Positions 33,742 to 41,970 of a stretch of 64,000 bases of DNA are shown here, one piece after another. The position numbers were made by a program, and so were the translations under genes. How positions within the stretch are numbered: position 1 is the first letter of the stretch; each line of letters opens with the position of its first letter. The stretch lies in contig NZ_CP109485.1 of assembly GCF_035918235.1 (NCBI RefSeq), forward strand, positions 6,445,001 through 6,509,000, read 5' to 3'. This stretch comes from Streptomyces sp. NBC_01445. Lineage in GTDB: Bacteria; Actinomycetota; Actinomycetes; Streptomycetales; Streptomycetaceae. The notes under the pieces were generated by a model, which was given only the letters and a program-made list of their open reading frames with translations, was not told where the DNA came from and ran no database searches.

Positions 33742-36102
33742 TCAGGAAAACGTCCGCAGCCGGAGGCTGTTCGTCACCACGAAGACCGACGAGAACGCCA
33801 TCGCGGCGCCCGCGATCATCGGGTTCAGGAACCCCGCGGCGGCCAGCGGCAGCGCGGCCACGTTGTAGCCGAACGCCCAGAAGAGGTTGCCCTTGACGGT
33901 CGCGAGGGTGCGGCGGGAGAGCCGGATCGCGTCGGCGGCCACGCGCAGGTCCGCGCGCACCAGCGTCAGGTCGCCCGCCTCGATCGCGGCGTCCGTGCCG
34001 GTGCCCATCGCGAGCCCCAGGTCGGCGGTGGCGAGCGCCGCGGCGTCGTTGACGCCGTCACCGACCATGGCGACGGTGCGCCCCTCGGCCTTCAGGCGCC
34101 GGACCACGTCGACCTTGTCCTGCGGCAGGACCTCCGCGTACACGGCGTCCTCGGCGATCCCGACGGCCCGCGCCACGGACTCGGCGACGATCCGGTTGTC
34201 GCCGGTCAGGAGCATCGGCGTGAGGCCCAGCGCGCGCAGTTCCGCGACGGCCCGGGCGCTCGTCGGGCGGACCGTGTCGGCGACCGTGATGACACCCCGT
34301 GCCACCCCGTCCCACGCCACGGCGACGGCGGTACGGCCCGAGGCCTCGGCGGCGGTCTTGGCGGCGGCGAGCGCGGGCGGCAGGGTGATCCCGTGCTCGG
34401 CGAGGAGCCGCTCCCGGCCGACGAGCACGTCGTGCCGGTCCACCACGCCGCGGACGCCGAGCCCGGCGAGCGCGGTGAAGCGGCTGACGGCGGGCAGCGC
34501 TCCGGCCCGGTCGGCGGCGCCTTCCGCGACGGCACGGGCGACGGGGTGCTCGGAGGCGTGCTCCACGGCCCCGGCCAGCCGCAGCAGCGTCTTCTCCTCG
34601 ACGCCCTCGGCGGTGTACGCGTCCTGGAGCGTCATCCGGCCGGTCGTCACCGTGCCGGTCTTGTCGAGTACGACGGTGTCGACGCGGCGTGTGTTCTCCA
34701 GGACCTCGGGCCCCTTGATGAGGATGCCGAGCTGGGCGCCGCGGCCGGTGCCGACCATGAGCGCGGTCGGGGTCGCGAGGCCGAGCGAGCAGGGGCAGGC
34801 GATGATCAGGACGGCGACGGCCGAGGTGAACGCGGCGGTCACCTCACCGGTGGCGAGCAGCCACCCGGCGAACGTGCCGAGCGCGATGACGAACACCACC
34901 GGCACGAACACGCCGGCGATCCGGTCGGCGAGGCGCTGCACCTCGGCCTTGCCGGTCTGCGCGTCCTCGACGAGGCGCGCCATGCGGGCGAGCTGGGTGT
35001 CGGCGCCGACGCGGGTCGCCTCGACGACGAGCCGCCCGCCCGCGTTCACTGTCGCGCCGGTCACGGCGTCGCCGACGGTCACGTCCATGGGCATGGACTC
35101 GCCGGTGAGCAGGGCGGCGTCGACGGCTGAGGTGCCCTCGACGACCGTGCCGTCGGTCGCGATCTTCTCGCCGGGCCGCACGACGAACCGGTCGCCGGGC
35201 CTCAGCCGCCCGACCGGTACGCGCACTTCCGCGCCCGAGGAGTCCAGTACGGCGACGTCCTTGGCTCCGAGTTCGAGCAGGGCGCGCAGGGCGGTGCCGG
35301 CGCGGCGCTTGGAGCGGGCCTCCAGATAGCGGCCGAGCAGGATCAGGGTGACGACGCCCGCGGCGACTTCGAGGTAGATGGTGGAGGAGGAGTCGGTGCG
35401 GTCGACGGCGAACGTGAATCCGTGCCGCATCCCGCTCATCCCGGCGTCGCCGAGGAACAGGGCCCACAGTGACCAGCCGAACGCGGCGAGCGTCCCCACG
35501 GAGACGAGCGTGTCCATGGTGGCCGCGCCGTGCCGCGCGTTGGTCCAGGCGGCGCTGTGGAAGGGGAGCCCGCCCCAGACGGCGACCGGGGCGGCGAGGG
35601 TGAGGGAGAGCCACTGCCAGTTGTCGAACTGGAGGGCGGGCGCCATCGCCAGCAGGACGACGGGCAGGGAGAGAAGCGCGCAGACGACGAGGCGCCGGCG
35701 CAGCGGGGCGGTGGGGTCGGGTTCGGCGCCGGTTCCGCTCCTGGTTTCCGTGCGGACCTCGACCGGGGTCACATCGCCGGCCCCGCCCGGATGACCGTCC
35801 GCAGTGGCTTCTACCGCCCCCTCAGGGGCGACCGGCTCCTCACGGACGACCGGCTCCTCCCGGAGCACCGGCTCCGCCGTGTACCCGAGCTTCCGCACCG
35901 TCGCGACCAGGTCGGCGACCTCGACCCCGGGCGCGTACGCGACCCTCGCCTTCTCGGTCGCGAGATTGACCGTCGCCGTCACGCCGTCGAGGCGGTTGAG
36001 CTTCTTCTCGATACGAGCCGAGCAGGAGGCGCAGGTCATCCCGCCGACGGCGAGCTCCACCTCGGAGAGCGGCCCGGCCGTGGTGTCCGTGGGCGTGGTC
36101 AT
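33742..36102 (-). CDS. copA: Copper-exporting P1B-type ATPase CopA
   Basis: A 786-residue P1B-1 ATPase pumping Cu(I) out of the cell. One N-terminal HMA domain carries GMTCASC (Cys24, Cys27). An acidic/Pro linker follows, then eight expected helices. The transmembrane CPC (436-438, in ACPCSLGLATP) and the phosphorylated Asp480 in DKTGTVT are present. HASEHPVARAV supplies the nucleotide-domain HP motif and MVGDGVNDAAAL the hinge. The C-terminal helices carry the YN and MxxS copper-binding positions (FGYNVAALPLAA, AMAFSSVFVVTNSLRL). It lies 91 bases downstream of copZ and probably shares its CsoR-type control. Confidence 0.95.
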   Translation of the reverse strand: MTTPTDTTAGPLSEVELAVGGMTCASCSARIEKKLNRLDGVTATVNLATEKARVAYAPGVEVADLVATVRKLGYTAEPVLREEPVVREEPVAPEGAVEATADGHPGGAGDVTPVEVRTETRSGTGAEPDPTAPLRRRLVVCALLSLPVVLLAMAPALQFDNWQWLSLTLAAPVAVWGGLPFHSAAWTNARHGAATMDTLVSVGTLAAFGWSLWALFLGDAGMSGMRHGFTFAVDRTDSSSTIYLEVAAGVVTLILLGRYLEARSKRRAGTALRALLELGAKDVAVLDSSGAEVRVPVGRLRPGDRFVVRPGEKIATDGTVVEGTSAVDAALLTGESMPMDVTVGDAVTGATVNAGGRLVVEATRVGADTQLARMARLVEDAQTGKAEVQRLADRIAGVFVPVVFVIALGTFAGWLLATGEVTAAFTSAVAVLIIACPCSLGLATPTALMVGTGRGAQLGILIKGPEVLENTRRVDTVVLDKTGTVTTGRMTLQDAYTAEGVEEKTLLRLAGAVEHASEHPVARAVAEGAADRAGALPAVSRFTALAGLGVRGVVDRHDVLVGRERLLAEHGITLPPALAAAKTAAEASGRTAVAVAWDGVARGVITVADTVRPTSARAVAELRALGLTPMLLTGDNRIVAESVARAVGIAEDAVYAEVLPQDKVDVVRRLKAEGRTVAMVGDGVNDAAALATADLGLAMGTGTDAAIEAGDLTLVRADLRVAADAIRLSRRTLATVKGNLFWAFGYNVAALPLAAAGFLNPMIAGAAMAFSSVFVVTNSLRLRTFS

Positions 36103-36193
36103 CGTGGTTCTTTCCAGGGGCGTACGGGACTACCGCCGAGCGTACGACCACGGGCGCCGGGCCGTGGTGGGCGGCCCGGCGCTCCCTGAAGTC

Positions 36194-36511
36194 TCAGGCC
36201 CGGCCGGCCAGCTCGTAGCCCGCCTCGTCGACGGCGGCCCGGACTTCCTCCTCGTCGAGGGGCGCCGCGGAGACGACGGTCACCTGTCCCGTGGAGGCCA
36301 CGGCCTTCACCGACATGACGCCCGCGAGCCCAGAGATCTCGTTCGACACCGCGCCCTCGCAGTGGCCACAGGTCATGCCGGTCACCTGGTACACGGTGGT
36401 GACGGCTCCCTCGGCGCTCCCGGCGGCGTCCGAGTGGCACGAACCGCTGGGCGAGCAGCAGGAACCGGTCGACTCGGTGCCGATCTGGGGGAGCTCGGTC
36501 TGGGCGCTCAT
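36194..36511 (-). CDS. copZ: Copper chaperone CopZ with a Cys-rich N-terminal extension
   Basis: A 105-residue HMA-domain metallochaperone handing Cu(I) to CopA. The MTCGHC site (Cys48, Cys51) opens the ferredoxin-like fold, which ends at the C-terminus. A 35-residue N-terminal extension carries three extra cysteines and a histidine (CCSPSGSCHS, residues 18-27). Simple CopZ proteins of about 70 residues lack it; it may bind a second copper ion. ATG 36511 has AAGGAG 7 bases upstream. A CsoR-type palindrome lies about 110 bases upstream. Confidence 0.9.
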   Translation of the reverse strand: MSAQTELPQIGTESTGSCCSPSGSCHSDAAGSAEGAVTTVYQVTGMTCGHCEGAVSNEISGLAGVMSVKAVASTGQVTVVSAAPLDEEEVRAAVDEAGYELAGRA

Positions 36512-36621
36512 GTCGTTCTCCTTGTCGAAGGCCGCGTGCGTCCCGGTCTGCGCAGGGGTGCGGCGTACCGTGCGAGTGAGGCGCCGGGGCATCCCCGGGA
36601 CCTCCTGACTCTCACGAGACT

Positions 36622-36638
36622 ATACCCCTAGGGGGTAT
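36622..36638. promoter_or_regulatory. CsoR-type copper operator
   Basis: ATACCCC-TAG-GGGGTAT, a perfect 17-bp interrupted palindrome, matches the known actinomycete CsoR operator shape (ATACCC...GGGTAT). It lies upstream of copZ-copA and overlaps the stop codon of the preceding PrsW-like gene (TAG at 36628-36630 on the minus strand). CsoR itself is not in the window. Confidence 0.8.
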
Positions 36639-37578
36639 TTCTCCAAGGGGGCTCCCGGTGGGCGAGCGAACGTACCCAGGCGATTCCCGCGAGCGAGATG
36701 ATCACGAGTCCGCCCACCGAGAAGAGCGTGAAGAGGTGCTTCTGGGTGCCGGTCGGCTGCGGGATGTAGCCCTCGGTGAAGAGCGTGAGGGGCAGGTCCG
36801 TGTCGGTGAGCCGGGCGACTGTCCAGATCGCGATGCCGTGCATGGAGTCCCACAGAGCGTGCAGCAAGGAGACGCCCGCATACGTGAGCACCACCGGCGC
36901 CGCGAAGCGATAGCGCCCGTTCGGCCTGCGGAAGGCCAGCAGGACGGCGCCGGAGATCGCCGTCCACAGGCCGTGCCCGAACGGTGCGAGCAGTCCGCGC
37001 AGTACCTCCGTCTCCAGGAGTGAGCGCAGGTCGATGCTCTGCGTGCCGACGGCCGCGTCGAACGTGTGGCCCGCGCTCTCGAAGGCCGCGAAGCCGAACC
37101 CGACGGACGCGCCGAGGACGAGCCCCGCCCGCAGCCCGCGCACCCGGGGCTGTGTGCGCAGCACGTACATCAGGGCGGCGAGCTTGACCGCCTCCTCTGT
37201 CAGGCCGACCCCGACGGACATCCACAGCGAGGGGTGCAGCAGGTCGTACTCCATGACCGAGGCGCCGAGCACCCCGAGGGCGCCGCCGGCGGCGAAGCAG
37301 CCGAGCATCAGGCTCACGCCCAGGTCGCGGGCGTGGCGCTCGTACGCCCACAGCACGAAGGTGCCCGGGGCGAGGAAGCTGCCGAGCAGGATCAGCGTCG
37401 GCAGCGGCGTCGTGTTCCTGGTCGCGAACGTGACGACGGCGGTCAGGGTCCACAGGGCGAGTCCGCCCCACAGCCAGTGCTTCCACAGGCCCGCCCGGAT
37501 CTGCGGCACGGACGACGGGGGCCGCTTGGGACCGGGGATGCGGGCTCGGGGTGCGCCGGGCGGCTGTGCTTGAGTCAC
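36628..37578 (-). CDS. PrsW-family intramembrane metalloprotease-like protein
   Basis: A 316-residue membrane protein with about eight helices and the PrsW motifs. TEEAVK supplies the EExxK glutamates; GFAAFESAGH and a later PFGHGLWT and LLHALWDSMHG supply histidines for a metal site within the membrane. In Bacillus, PrsW cleaves an anti-sigma factor; the Streptomyces target is unknown. GTG 37578 has AGAGGG 9 bases upstream. Its stop lies within the CsoR box, so read-through into copZ is possible. It is divergent from the alcohol dehydrogenase gene. Confidence 0.88.
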   Translation of the reverse strand: MTQAQPPGAPRARIPGPKRPPSSVPQIRAGLWKHWLWGGLALWTLTAVVTFATRNTTPLPTLILLGSFLAPGTFVLWAYERHARDLGVSLMLGCFAAGGALGVLGASVMEYDLLHPSLWMSVGVGLTEEAVKLAALMYVLRTQPRVRGLRAGLVLGASVGFGFAAFESAGHTFDAAVGTQSIDLRSLLETEVLRGLLAPFGHGLWTAISGAVLLAFRRPNGRYRFAAPVVLTYAGVSLLHALWDSMHGIAIWTVARLTDTDLPLTLFTEGYIPQPTGTQKHLFTLFSVGGLVIISLAGIAWVRSLAHREPPWRNTP

Positions 37579-37736
37579 GGCAATTCCCTCTGAGTGGGGA
37601 AGATTTGTGACGGAGTTTATGTAGATGTGCGTTTTGCCGCACCGTGAGTTGGTGCGGGGCGCAGGCGTGGTGACCGGGCCGGGGGCTACGTTCGTCCGGT
37701 CGGGTGACGGCTGGTCGGAAGTGAGGCGCGAGGGCG

Positions 37737-38771
37737 ATGCGGGCTGTGGTGTTCGAGAAGTTCGGGGAGCGAGCCGAGGTCCGGGAGGTGCCTGATCCGG
37801 TGCCCGCGCCGCACGGCGTCGTCGTACGGGTCGAGGCGACGGGCCTGTGCCGCAGCGACTGGCACGGCTGGATGGGCCACGACCCGGACATCCGGCTGCC
37901 GCACGTCCCCGGGCACGAACTCGCCGGAGTGATCGAGGCGGTGGGCGCCGACGTGCCGGACCGGCGGCCGGGCGACCGGGTCACCGTCCCGTTCGTGTGC
38001 GCCTGCGGCACCTGCGCGTCCTGCGCGGCCGGGGACCACCAGGTGTGCGAGCGCCAGACCCAGCCCGGCTTCACGCACTGGGGCTCCTTCGCCGAGTACG
38101 TCGCCCTGGACCACGCCGCCGTGAACCTGGTGGACGTACCGGACGAGCTGTCGTTCGCGACGGCGGCGGGGCTCGGCTGCCGGTTCGCGACCGCGTTCCG
38201 CGCCGTCGTCGCGCAGGGCCGGGTGGCCGCCGGTGAGTGGGTCGCCGTGCACGGGTGCGGAGGCGTCGGCCTGTCCGCCGTGATGATCGCGGCGGCGAGC
38301 GGGGCGCGGGTCGTCGCGGTCGACGTCTCGCCCGCCGCTCTGGACCTCGCCCGCACCTTCGGCGCCGCCCACTGCCTGAACGCCTCCGAGGTGCCCGATG
38401 CGGCCGCCGCCGTACGGGAGTTGACCGGCGGTGGCGCGCACCTGTCGCTCGACGCGCTCGGCTCACCGGTCACGTGCGCCGCCTCGGTGGGCGGCCTGCG
38501 GCGCCGGGGCCGCCATGTGCAGGTCGGCCTGCTGCCGCAGGACCCGATCGTGCCCATGAGCCGGGTGATCGGCCTCGAACTCGAACTCCTCGGCAGCCAC
38601 GGAATGGCCGCGCACGCCTATCCGCAGATGCTGGAGATGGTCCGCGCCGGGGTACTGCGCCCGGACCTCCTGGTCACCTCCACGATCACCCTGGACGCGG
38701 CACCCGCGGCGCTCGAAGCGATGGGCACGACGCCGGGCGCGGGCGTGACGATCATCGAGCCGTGGGCCTGA
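37737..38771 (+). CDS. Zinc-dependent alcohol dehydrogenase (MDR family)
   Basis: A 344-residue medium-chain dehydrogenase. [10 protein letters not shown] (Cys37) and the PGHELAG His are catalytic-zinc ligands. A four-Cys structural-zinc lobe (CACGTCASC...C) is present. The Rossmann domain has [14 protein letters not shown] with VVAVDVS, predicting NAD(H). It oxidises an alcohol or reduces an aldehyde in the cytosol; the substrate is not predictable. It is monocistronic, divergent from the PrsW-like gene, and ends at a hairpin shared with the convergent acetyltransferase. Confidence 0.92.
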   Translation: MRAVVFEKFGERAEVREVPDPVPAPHGVVVRVEATGLCRSDWHGWMGHDPDIRLPHVPGHELAGVIEAVGADVPDRRPGDRVTVPFVCACGTCASCAAGDHQVCERQTQPGFTHWGSFAEYVALDHAAVNLVDVPDELSFATAAGLGCRFATAFRAVVAQGRVAAGEWVAVHGCGGVGLSAVMIAAASGARVVAVDVSPAALDLARTFGAAHCLNASEVPDAAAAVRELTGGGAHLSLDALGSPVTCAASVGGLRRRGRHVQVGLLPQDPIVPMSRVIGLELELLGSHGMAAHAYPQMLEMVRAGVLRPDLLVTSTITLDAAPAALEAMGTTPGAGVTIIEPWA

Positions 38772-38774
38772 GCC

Positions 38775-38793
38775 CCCTGACTCCTGGTCAGGG
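38775..38793. terminator. Convergent hairpin between ADH and GNAT genes
   Basis: CCCTGAC-TCCTG-GTCAGGG, a perfect 7-bp stem, overlaps the GNAT stop and lies 3 bases after the dehydrogenase stop. It serves both directions. Confidence 0.6.
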
Positions 38794-39369
38794 CCGCCCG
38801 CCGTGCTCCGCCCATTCCGGGGCCAGTACCGACATCAGTATCGAGTCGTACCACTGGCCGTCGCGCAGTACCGACTGCCGGGCCACGCCTTCCTCGACGA
38901 AGCCTGCCTTCTCGTAGACGCGGCGGGCACGGTGGTTGTAGCTGAAGAGGTCCAGGGCGATGCGGTGCAGGCCCAGGCGCTCGAAGCCGTGGCCCACGAT
39001 GAGGCGGACCGCCTCGGTGCCGAGGCCCCGGCCGCGGCCCGCGGGGCCGACGAGCGTGCGGAACGTGCAGCTGCGGTGGTCCGGGTCCCAGTCGTACAGG
39101 ACGACCTCACCGACGAGTCGGCCCGTGGCGCGGTCGGTCACCGCGAGGTCGAGGCGGTCGGGCTGCGCGGAGCGTGAGCCGTACCAGGTGCGCAGGAAGT
39201 CCAGGGTGAGCTCGTTCGACGGGTCCCCGGTGAAGTGGCGTACCTCCGGGTCGTCGATGATCTCGGCCATCGCGTCCGCGTCCGCGGCGGTGAACGGCCG
39301 CAGGACGGTCTTCTCGCCGGTCAGCACCGGCTTGACGGAGAAGCCGGCGGCCAGGGGTTCTTGGGTCAT
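38788..39369 (-). CDS. GNAT acetyltransferase (RimJ/RimL-like)
   Basis: A 193-residue GNAT protein. TVLRPFTAADADAM opens the fold; GRGRGLGTEAVRLI is the acetyl-CoA pyrophosphate loop; GLHRIALDLFSYNHRARRVYEKAGF is the C-terminal motif seen in RimJ/RimL and spermidine-type acetyltransferases. It probably acetylates an amine on a small molecule or protein N-terminus. ATG 39369 begins just before the conserved domain; the longer frame is upstream sequence with no homology. It follows the small HTH gene (39481) by about 110 bases. Confidence 0.88.
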   Translation of the reverse strand: MTQEPLAAGFSVKPVLTGEKTVLRPFTAADADAMAEIIDDPEVRHFTGDPSNELTLDFLRTWYGSRSAQPDRLDLAVTDRATGRLVGEVVLYDWDPDHRSCTFRTLVGPAGRGRGLGTEAVRLIVGHGFERLGLHRIALDLFSYNHRARRVYEKAGFVEEGVARQSVLRDGQWYDSILMSVLAPEWAEHGGRP

Positions 39370-39480
39370 CCGGGGATTGTCCGGAGCGCCGGCCGCGCGC
39401 GGCAACCGAATAACGCGGGCGAATAACGCGGCCGCCGCCCCGCACGGTGGCATGCGTGCGGGGCGGCGCCGGTGCGGTGG

Positions 39481-39678
39481 TCACTGATTGAGGCCGCGGT
39501 TACGGGGGCGGGAGGCAACCCAGGCGCGGACGGTGTCCACGTACCAGTACGGCTTTCCCGCCTCCACGTGGTCCGGCGGGGGCAGCAGACCGTGCTTGCG
39601 GTACGAGCGCACGGTGTCCGGCTGGACCCGGATGTGCGCGGCGATGTCCTTGTACGACCAGAGCCTTCGGTCGGTCAT
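39481..39678 (-). CDS. Small MerR/AlpA-like helix-turn-helix protein
   Basis: A 65-residue DNA-binding protein consisting of one winged HTH: LWSYKDIAAHIRVQPDTVRSYRKHGLLPPP, then WYVDTVRAWVASRP. The size and fold resemble excisionase/AlpA-type or BldC-like small regulators. There is no integrase nearby, so a chromosomal regulatory role is more likely than phage excision. ATG 39678 has AAGGAG 8 bases upstream. No gene is seen in the 263 bp upstream (39679-39941), which holds GTGACGCGAGTGACGC direct-repeat-like sequence. Confidence 0.8.
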   Translation of the reverse strand: MTDRRLWSYKDIAAHIRVQPDTVRSYRKHGLLPPPDHVEAGKPYWYVDTVRAWVASRPRNRGLNQ

Positions 39679-39941
39679 CTGTGGCTCCTTGCTGCGGGTG
39701 CCGCAGCGGCGGCTCGGGGTGGCCGTCGGGGGAGCTGCGGCGCGAAACGCTGGCGATCAGTCAGCCTGTGCCCGGACAACGACCCGCCCAGAGCGGAGGC
39801 GAGGGGCTGTCGACGGGGCGTGACGAAAGACCCGCGTATACGGGACATGTGTGACAGGAAGGGGGTGTTTGTGACGCGAGTGACGCATTCGCGGTGCATG
39901 GCAGGTGTGTACGCGGGGGTGATCGGCCCCCTGAGGAATCC

Positions 39942-40844
39942 CTACACCCCGCACGACCTCAGATAACCCCTGGTGCGGCGGGCGATGGGCAGCGGGCGGT
40001 CCGGCTCGCACGGGTACATGTCCTGCTCGACGATCGCGAAGAGATCGACGTCCAGACGCTGGGCCGCCGCGATGACGGGCTCCAACGCGGGCTCCCCGGC
40101 CGGGGGTTCGCACATCACGCCGCGCGCCACGGCGGGCCCGAACGGGATCCCGCCCGCGCGGACCTCGGCGAGCACGGCCGGGTCGACCTGCTTGAGGTGG
40201 AGGTAGCCGATGCGCTCGCCGTACGTCTCGATGAGCTTGACGCTGTCGCCCCCGCAGTACGCGTAGTGGCCCGTGTCGAGGCAGAGCGAGACGAGGTCCT
40301 GGTCCGTGGAGTCGAGGAAGCGGGCGACGTTCTCCTCGGAGTCGATGTGCGTGTCGGCGTGCGGGTGGACGACGGTCCGCAGGCCGTACCGCTCGCGGAC
40401 CTCGTGGGCGAGCCGCTCGGTCTGCGTGGTCAGGTCGCGCCACTGCGCCGCGGTGAGCGAGGAGTCCTCGATGACCTCGCCCGTCTTGTCGTCGCGCCAG
40501 AACGCGGGGATGACGACGAGATGCCCGGCGCCGGCCGCGCGCGTGAGGTCGGCGATGGCCGAGACGTGCTCCCATGTCGCGTCCCAGACGCCGGGGCCGC
40601 GGTGCAGGCCCGTGAAGACGGTGCCCGCCGAGACCTTCAGGCCGCGCCGTCCCGTCTCCTCGGCGAGCACGGCCGGGTCCGTGGGCAGATAGCCGTACGG
40701 GCCGAGCTCGATCCACTCGTAGCCCGCTTCGGCCACCTCGTCGAGGAAGCGCCGCCAGGGGACTTGGCGGGGGTCGTCGGGGAACCAGACGCCCCAGGAG
40801 TCGGGTGCCGAGCCGATGCGGATGCGGGGTGACATCGTCGTCAT
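39942..40844 (-). CDS. Inositol-pathway TIM-barrel isomerase/dehydratase (IolE/IolH-like)
   Basis: A 300-residue xylose-isomerase-like protein divergent from iolC. The N-terminal GSAPDSWGVWFPDDP, then GYEWIELGPYGYLPTD, HPHADTHIDSEE, CLDTGHYAYCGGD and YLHLKQVDP blocks carry the metal-binding Glu/Asp/His. In inositol catabolism IolE dehydrates 2-keto-myo-inositol and IolI/IolH-type barrels isomerise it. Position and the IolD downstream favour IolE-like dehydratase. ATG 40844 has GAAGG upstream; ATG 40835 is possible. It shares the 142-bp promoter region with iolC. Confidence 0.8.
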   Translation of the reverse strand: MTTMSPRIRIGSAPDSWGVWFPDDPRQVPWRRFLDEVAEAGYEWIELGPYGYLPTDPAVLAEETGRRGLKVSAGTVFTGLHRGPGVWDATWEHVSAIADLTRAAGAGHLVVIPAFWRDDKTGEVIEDSSLTAAQWRDLTTQTERLAHEVRERYGLRTVVHPHADTHIDSEENVARFLDSTDQDLVSLCLDTGHYAYCGGDSVKLIETYGERIGYLHLKQVDPAVLAEVRAGGIPFGPAVARGVMCEPPAGEPALEPVIAAAQRLDVDLFAIVEQDMYPCEPDRPLPIARRTRGYLRSCGV

Positions 40845-40893
40845 GGAGCCAGCCTTCAGGGCGCCGCGGACGAGTGTCAAGACGTGGTCCGAA

Positions 40894-40937
40894 TGTCCGG
40901 ACAAAATGTTGACAGGGTCTTGTGGCAGGGCTAGACC
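40894..40937 (+). promoter_or_regulatory. iolC promoter with a TGTCCGGACA operator
   Basis: TTGACA (40909-40914), 17 bases, then TAGACC (40932-40937) is a good vegetative promoter about 50 bases before iolC. TGTCCGGACA (40894-40903), a perfect 10-bp palindrome, sits 5 bases upstream of the -35 and also faces the divergent isomerase gene. No iol regulator gene is in the window. Confidence 0.6.
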
Positions 40938-40986
40938 TGAGCCTGAGACCGCCGAAGGGGCGCGCGCCCCGCCGAAGGGAATCCGT

Positions 40987-41970
40987 ATGCAGCCCAGTCC
41001 CGGCGAGCCGTACGACCTCATCACGATGGGCCGGATCGGCGTGGACCTCTATCCGTTGCGGACGGGCGTGCCGCTGGCGGAGGTGGACACGTTCGGCAAG
41101 TTCCTGGGCGGCTCCTCGTCGAACGTCGCGGTGGCGGCGGCCCGGCTCGGGTGCCGCACGGCGACGGTCACCCGCACCGGGGCGGACCCCTTCGGGGAGT
41201 ATCTGCACCGCCAACTGCGGGAGTTCGGCGTCGACGACCGCTGGGTCACGCCCGTGCCGGGCCTGCCGACGCCCGTCACCTTCTGCGAGGTCTTCCCGCC
41301 GGACGACTTCCCCCTCTACTTCTACCGCCTGCCCAAGGCGCCCGATCTGGAGATCCACACCGCCGAACTCGACCTGGACGCCCTCAGGGCGGCCCGGGTG
41401 TTCTGGATGACGGGGACCGGGCTGAGCGAGGAGCCGAGCCGCTCGGCGACTCTGGCCGCGCTGGCGCACCGGGCGAAGGCGGGCATCACCGTCTTCGACC
41501 TCGACTGGCGGCCGGCGCTCTGGGGAGATTCGGCCTGGGAGGACCCGGAACAGGCGAGGCCTCACTACGCCGAGGCCCTGCGGCACGCGACCGTCGCCGT
41601 CGGCAACGTCGACGAGGTCGAGATCGCCACCGGCGAGCGCGAACCGACCGCTGCGGCCCGGGCGCTGCTCGACGCCGGGGTGCGCCTCGCCGTCGTCAAG
41701 CAAGGACCCAAGGGCGTACTCGCCATGAGTGAGGACGGCGAGTGCGCGGAGGTGCCGCCGCTGCCCGTCGACGTCCTCAACGGGCTGGGCGCGGGCGACG
41801 CGTTCGGTGGTGCCCTGTGCCACGGACTGCTCGCCGGCTGGGAGTTGGAGAAGGTCATGCGGTACGCGAACGCGGCGGGCGCGATCGTCGCGTCCCGCCT
41901 CGAATGCTCGTCGGCGATGCCCACCCCCGAAGAGGTAGAGGCCGCACTCACGGCGGGAGAGGTCCGATGA
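40987..41970 (+). CDS. iolC: 5-dehydro-2-deoxygluconokinase IolC
   Basis: A 327-residue PfkB-family kinase phosphorylating 2-deoxy-5-keto-gluconate in myo-inositol breakdown. The start YDLITMGRIGVDLYP and GGSSSNVAVAAARLG are IolC hallmarks. LNGLGAGDAFGGAL carries the catalytic Asp, and RLECSSAMPT near the end is typical. ATG 40987 has AAGGGA 6 bases upstream. The stop overlaps the next gene (ATGA). The gene is driven by the TTGACA promoter just upstream. Confidence 0.93.
   Translation: MQPSPGEPYDLITMGRIGVDLYPLRTGVPLAEVDTFGKFLGGSSSNVAVAAARLGCRTATVTRTGADPFGEYLHRQLREFGVDDRWVTPVPGLPTPVTFCEVFPPDDFPLYFYRLPKAPDLEIHTAELDLDALRAARVFWMTGTGLSEEPSRSATLAALAHRAKAGITVFDLDWRPALWGDSAWEDPEQARPHYAEALRHATVAVGNVDEVEIATGEREPTAAARALLDAGVRLAVVKQGPKGVLAMSEDGECAEVPPLPVDVLNGLGAGDAFGGALCHGLLAGWELEKVMRYANAAGAIVASRLECSSAMPTPEEVEAALTAGEVR

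Noticed and set aside
33683-33868. Plus-strand 61-codon frame near the copA end
   Set aside because: No RBS, antisense to copA for most of its length, low-complexity product.
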